Assembly (NCBI GenBank): GCA_031290005.1
Contig: JAITOJ010000101.1
Span: 1 to 5,050 of the forward strand
Direction: 5' to 3'
Source: Treponema sp.
GTDB lineage: Bacteria > Spirochaetota > Spirochaetia > Treponematales > Treponemataceae
DNA length: 5,050 nt
Shown here: positions 4,727-5,050 of the stretch, piece by piece
Layout: each line of letters begins with the position of its first letter
How positions within the stretch are numbered: position 1 is the first letter of the stretch
Translations under genes and position numbers: made by a program
Notes under the pieces: generated by a model
What the model was told of the DNA's origin: nothing
Seen by the model: the letters and a program-made list of their open reading frames with translations, nothing else
The model's database searches: none

Positions 4727-5050
4727 TCAGGAGCATCCGGTCGTTTGCCAGTCCCTGGCCGCTCACCCGCTCGAATTTTGCCAGCAAGTCCGCCACTTGC
4801 AGTTTCTTTTTTTCTTCCCCGGACACGTCAAAGATGATTCTGCCGTCCAGCATCATGATGAGCCGATTGCCGTAGCGGATGGCGTTTTTCATGTCGTGGG
4901 TGACCATGAAAGCCGTAAGTCCCGCGCCGGAAATAAAACTGTCCGTCAGTTCCAGCACCTTTTTGGCGGTCTTTGGGTCAAGGGCGGCGGTATGCTCGTC
5001 CAGGAGGAGCAGCCTGGGGCGCCGGATAGTCGCCATGAGCAGCGTCAGCG
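4716..5050 (-). CDS. ABC transporter ATP-binding protein, COG1101 type, C-terminal part
   Basis: C-terminal portion of a cytoplasmic ABC ATPase. The frame stays open to the window edge, so the true start lies beyond it and the internal ATG at 5036 is not a start. The visible part runs LTLLMATIRRP, then Walker B LLLLDE (Asp codon at about 5000-4998), the D-loop AALDPKT, the H-loop VTHD (His about 46 residues after that Met) and the tail GNRLIMMLDGRIIFDVSGEE. Walker A and the LSGGQ signature would be upstream. The DEHTAALDPKTA wording and the ending FERVSGQGLANDRMLL match my memory of COG1101 ATPases, partners of a substrate-binding lipoprotein and permease in systems such as TrpXYZ, proposed for tryptophan/tyrosine uptake in some Gram-positives. 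The real substrate cannot be told from this fragment. The stop codon overlaps the -35 box of the next operon, whose first gene starts 41 bases further on. Confidence 0.93.
   Translation of the reverse strand, partial: LTLLMATIRRPRLLLLDEHTAALDPKTAKKVLELTDSFISGAGLTAFMVTHDMKNAIRYGNRLIMMLDGRIIFDVSGEEKKKLQVADLLAKFERVSGQGLANDRMLLTST

Noticed and set aside
4529..4875. Plus-strand open frames across the ABC-operon junction
   Set aside because: They are antisense to the ABC ATPase and the exported protein and show no domain or ribosome site.

Overview
The window is a gene-dense bacterial segment of moderate-to-high GC. It has seven protein genes, no RNA gene and no insertion sequence, and its largest gap between genes is 85 bases. 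The protein set and the closeness of the ABC ATPase to spirochaete/clostridial homologues suggest a host-associated spirochaete, for example a treponeme. That is an impression from remembered protein style, not something the sequence proves.

The left third (1-1035, plus strand) is a small toxin-antitoxin cluster. It opens with a PIN-domain VapC-like ribonuclease whose antitoxin would lie upstream of the window. A pyrimidine-rich, low-complexity spacer follows, and then a two-gene module of an antitoxin and a YafQ-type mRNA interferase overlapping by 7 bases. The toxin keeps every catalytic position known from E. coli YafQ. The antitoxin has a RelB/DinJ-like C-terminal neutralising tail, but its N-terminus does not look like the usual ribbon-helix-helix. 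An extended -10 element places the predicted transcription start on or next to the antitoxin ATG, so the message may be leaderless.

The middle and right (1066-4674, minus strand) form one tightly packed operon read right to left: an exported protein of unknown function, a zinc-ribbon Nudix hydrolase, nicotinate phosphoribosyltransferase (PncB), and EpmA, the lysyl-tRNA-synthetase paralogue that modifies elongation factor P. The junctions are 0, -4 and +1 bases, so translation is probably coupled throughout. A near-consensus sigma-70 promoter (TTGACG-17-TATTAT) precedes the first gene, and its -35 box overlaps the stop codon of the gene behind it. The operon joins NAD salvage (PncB, possibly the Nudix enzyme) to a translation-factor modification enzyme. 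The two known partners of EpmA, EF-P and the lysine 2,3-aminomutase EpmB, are not in the window.

The right edge (4716-5050, minus strand) carries the C-terminal part of an ABC transporter ATPase of the COG1101 type, which is cut by the window end. The most interesting points are the non-canonical antitoxin, the predicted leaderless or near-leaderless 5' ends at both promoters, the mirror-image low-complexity tracts flanking the antitoxin-toxin pair, and the NAD/EF-P operon headed by an unrecognised exported protein.
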